From NCBI GenBank assembly GCA_937887565.1, contig CALABS010000043.1, positions 62,001 through 126,000 on the forward strand: a stretch of 64,000 nucleotides of DNA, in the 5' to 3' direction. The notes under the pieces were generated by a model, which was not told where the DNA came from, did no database searches, and saw nothing but the letters and a program-made list of their open reading frames with translations. This DNA is from an uncultured Rhodospirillaceae bacterium (lineage in GTDB: Bacteria > Pseudomonadota > Alphaproteobacteria > Rhodospirillales > Magnetospirillaceae). Numbering within the stretch: the first letter of the stretch is position 1; each line of letters begins with the position of its first letter. The position numbers and the translations under genes are program-made. Positions 61,853-64,000 of the stretch are shown piece by piece.

Positions 61853-62341
61853 TCAGGGCGCGTTGCAGCCGGCGTCGAAGCGGCGGATGGACACCTCGCC
61901 CGAATGGGTGTCGAAGCGGATGGTCATGCCCTCGCGACCGCCGACGCTGTTGACGAGCACGGGGATGCGGTGGCGGCGCAACTCGTCGAGGGCAATGCGG
62001 GCGTTCTCGGTGCCGATGGAGCGGTGGGGTTCGGCCAGCGGCAGCACGGCGCCGCCGCCGAACACCTTGGCGACCAGGCGCCGCTGCGAGGCGCCGAGGT
62101 CGAGCATGGCGCCCACCAGGGCCGCGACAGCCGCGTCGCCGTAGCGCGGGTCGCCGCTGCCGGCCCCGCCATGGGCCAGCACGATATGGTTCATCCCCCC
62201 GGCCCGTATCCCCGGGTCCCACAGGCATACCGACACGCACGATCCCAGGATGGTGGTGATCATGGTCGGCGCGGCGGTGGCGTGCACCTCGCCCTGGCCA
62301 AGGAAGACGGCGGCCTTTCCCGGGACCACGAGGGCGTTCAC
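61853..62341 (-). CDS. cheD: Chemoreceptor glutamine deamidase CheD
   Basis: A 162-residue CheD. The catalytic Cys and His lie in TTILGSCVSVCLWDP and GGMNHIVLAH, with the family pattern EVHATAAPTMI, KVFGGGAVL and IGTENARIALDEL. It deamidates receptor glutamines and can influence CheC. The GTG at 62341 overlaps the cheB stop (GTGA). Confidence 0.9.
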   Translation of the reverse strand: MNALVVPGKAAVFLGQGEVHATAAPTMITTILGSCVSVCLWDPGIRAGGMNHIVLAHGGAGSGDPRYGDAAVAALVGAMLDLGASQRRLVAKVFGGGAVLPLAEPHRSIGTENARIALDELRRHRIPVLVNSVGGREGMTIRFDTHSGEVSIRRFDAGCNAP

Positions 62342-63417
62342 TGCCAATCGGCCCTCAGGATCTCCGCCGCCAGGTTGTCCAGCGAGACAACGCGGTCGGC
62401 CGCGCCCAGGGCGATGGCCTCCTTGGGCATGCCGAACACCACGCAGCTCGCCTCGTCCTGGGCGACGGTGGCGGCACCGGCCTGGCGCATCTCCAGCAAC
62501 CCCTTGGCGCCGTCGTCGCCCATGCCGGTCATGATGATTCCCACCGCGTTGGCGCCGGCGTACTGGGCGGCCGAGCGGAACAGGACGTCCACCGACGGGC
62601 GGTGGCGCGATACCAGCGGGCCGTCCTTGACCGTCACGTGATAGCGCGCCCCCGAGCGCTGCAGCAGGGTGTGGCGGTTGCCCGGCGCGATGAGGGCGCG
62701 GCCGCGCAGCACGGCGTCGCCGTCCTCGGCCTCCTTGACCTCGATGGCGCACAGCCCGTCGAGGCGACGGGCGAAGGCGGCGGTGAACTTCTCGGGCATG
62801 TGCTGGACGATGACGATGCCGGGCGTGTCGACGGGAAGCCGCTCGAGGACGGCGCGCAGCGATTCGGTGCCGCCGGTGGAGGCCCCGATGCATACCACCT
62901 TCTCGGTGGTCCGCGCCATGGCGCGGGGCGTCGTCGGCGGCAGGATGACGTCGGCCGAGAGCTTCTTCTCGACCGTCCGCGCCATGCCCTGGCTCTTGGC
63001 CGGGCGGCGCGACACGGTGGCGGCGGCGGCGGCCTTGACCACGTCGCGGATGCGGACCTTGGCCTCCATCAGGTGGTCCTTGACGTCCATCTTCGGCTTG
63101 AGGATGACGTCCACCGCGCCGGCCTCGAGCGCCTGCATCAGGGTCTCGGACCCCTCCTCGGTCAAGGATGAGCACATCACCACCGGCATGGGGTGCTGGC
63201 TCATGATCTTGCGAAGGAAGGTGATGCCGTCCATGCGCGGCATCTCCACGTCCAGGGTGACCACGTCGGGCACCTGGTGGGCGATGTGGCGCGCCGCCGC
63301 GTAAGGGTCGGCGGCGGTGGCGATGACCTCGATGCCGGGATCCTCGTTGAGGATGGCGGCCAGGGTCTGGCGCACCGAGGCCGAATCGTCGACGACGAGA
63401 ACGCGAATCTTGCCCAT
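62338..63417 (-). CDS. cheB: Chemotaxis response regulator protein-glutamate methylesterase CheB
   Basis: A 359-residue CheB. Receiver (phosphoacceptor Asp56 in TLDVEMPRMDG, Lys in LKPK), a linker (about 125-170) and the methylesterase with the Ser-His-Asp triad: Ser180 in GASTGGTES, His206 in QHMPEKFT, Asp301/302 in MTGMGDDGA. It removes methyl groups from chemoreceptors. ATG 63417 lies 5 bp after cheR. Confidence 0.94.
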   Translation of the reverse strand: MGKIRVLVVDDSASVRQTLAAILNEDPGIEVIATAADPYAAARHIAHQVPDVVTLDVEMPRMDGITFLRKIMSQHPMPVVMCSSLTEEGSETLMQALEAGAVDVILKPKMDVKDHLMEAKVRIRDVVKAAAAATVSRRPAKSQGMARTVEKKLSADVILPPTTPRAMARTTEKVVCIGASTGGTESLRAVLERLPVDTPGIVIVQHMPEKFTAAFARRLDGLCAIEVKEAEDGDAVLRGRALIAPGNRHTLLQRSGARYHVTVKDGPLVSRHRPSVDVLFRSAAQYAGANAVGIIMTGMGDDGAKGLLEMRQAGAATVAQDEASCVVFGMPKEAIALGAADRVVSLDNLAAEILRADWQ

Positions 63418-63422
63418 GGCCG

Positions 63423-64000
63423 TCAAATCCTGCGGAATACCGTGGTGCCGATGGGCTTGAGCGGCAGCTCCAGCCCGGCGATGGTCTCGGAATGGCCCAG
63501 ATACAGCACGCCGCCCGGGCGCAGATGGTCGCACAGCCGTCCCAGCACCTTCTGCTGCGTCGGCTTGTCGAAATAGATCAGCAGGTTGCGACAGAAGATG
63601 ACATCCATGTCGCGATCGGTCGCGTAGTCGTCGTCCATCAGGTTCAGGCGGTTGAAGCGGACCATGCGCCGCAATTCCGGGCTCATGCGGACCTCGGCGC
63701 GGGCGCGGTCGCGCGACCGCAGCAGGTAGCGGTGGCGCAGGTCCATGGGCACCGGCGCGATCCACGACTCGGGATAGATCGCCAGGGTGGCCTTTTGCAG
63801 GACGTCGGTGCAGATGTCGGTGGCGAGGATCTGCGAGCGGAAGCCGTGGACGAGGCGGGCCTGCTCGGCCAGCACCATGGCCAGCGTGTAGGGCTCGGCG
63901 CCGTTGGAGCAGGCGGCGCTCCACACCTTGAACGCGCGGTCGATGCCGTGGGCGGGCAGGACGGTCTCGGCCAGGTGGCGGAAGTGCTCGGGCTCGCGGA
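63423..64000 (-). CDS. cheR: Chemotaxis protein methyltransferase CheR (5' end outside the window)
   Basis: The C-terminal 191 codons of a CheR methyltransferase; the reading frame is open to the window edge. SAM motif VWSAACSNGAEPYTLAMVL (most CheR read TGEEPYS), ILATDICTDVL, and DVIFCRNLLIYFDKPTQQKVL (key FCRNLLIYF) are diagnostic. It methylates glutamates of chemoreceptors, opposing CheB. The N-terminal domain is missing only because the window stops. Confidence 0.92.
   Translation of the reverse strand, partial: REPEHFRHLAETVLPAHGIDRAFKVWSAACSNGAEPYTLAMVLAEQARLVHGFRSQILATDICTDVLQKATLAIYPESWIAPVPMDLRHRYLLRSRDRARAEVRMSPELRRMVRFNRLNLMDDDYATDRDMDVIFCRNLLIYFDKPTQQKVLGRLCDHLRPGGVLYLGHSETIAGLELPLKPIGTTVFRRI

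Overview
The window is GC-rich bacterial DNA, densely coded on both strands, with no rRNA, tRNA, CRISPR array or recognisable insertion sequence. No stretch over about 250 bases lacks a gene. The gene content (CpaA-F/Tad pilus, FixL/FixJ-like two-component pair, ModE/ModA/ModB/ModD, NifX-like protein, split Mrp antiporter, CheB/CheD/CheR) points to an alphaproteobacterium, most likely a free-living Rhodospirillales member of the Magnetospirillum/Phaeospirillum kind. That placement is inference from gene content, not from a marker gene.

Region 1 (1-5348) holds a minus-strand trio (alpha/beta hydrolase, an AlkP-fold protein lacking two metal ligands, a DyP-type peroxidase), then a ROK sugar kinase and a small helix-hairpin-helix protein. 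Region 2 (5381-20509) looks like a biosynthetic gene cluster built from two tightly overlapping operons that converge. The plus operon carries a Kelch propeller, a NodU/CmcH-type carbamoyltransferase, a DegT aminotransferase resembling AHBA synthases, a LmbE-like deacetylase, an AlkP-fold phosphohydrolase and a FabG-like reductase. The minus operon carries a B12-binding radical SAM enzyme, a second radical SAM enzyme, a GT2 glycosyltransferase, an acyl-AMP ligase fused to a degenerate methyltransferase domain, an acyl carrier protein, a methyltransferase, and a ketosynthase fused to a second ketosynthase half whose active-site Cys is Ala. I do not recognise this as a described pathway; it is the best candidate here for a novel system.

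Region 3 (20595-28205) is a Mrp/Mnh-type cation/proton antiporter operon with three MnhD-like subunits, a separate DUF4040-type subunit instead of a full-length MrpA, and a degenerate receiver-like protein as first gene. Region 4 (28320-38442) is a signalling block: a FixL/FixJ-like pair, two large hybrid kinases, an orphan periplasmic binding protein, an HD-GYP response regulator and the remnant of a FIST sensor gene. A perfect 47-bp palindrome lies between two of these genes. Region 5 (38625-43238) is molybdenum metabolism (modD, NifX-like, two ModA-type binding proteins, modB, modE) with three ModE-like operators and no modC. Region 6 (43344-47840) is iron/metal uptake: two periplasmic proteins, feoA, feoB and a FeoB-associated Cys-rich membrane protein, behind a duplicated regulatory motif.

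Region 7 (47846-61835) is a complete Tad/Flp pilus locus (flp, cpaA-F, tadB, tadC, tadD, an orphan CpaC-N-domain protein, tadG-like, two tadE/F pseudopilins) preceded by two Crp-family regulators. Three near-identical palindromes of the form TGTGGC-N4-CTCACA lie upstream of crp-like gene 1, flp and tadE. Each is centred about 41.5 bp before a predicted start point, the class II CRP arrangement, so the regulators probably control pilus assembly directly. Region 8 (61853-64000) is the end of a chemotaxis operon (cheR partial, cheB, cheD).
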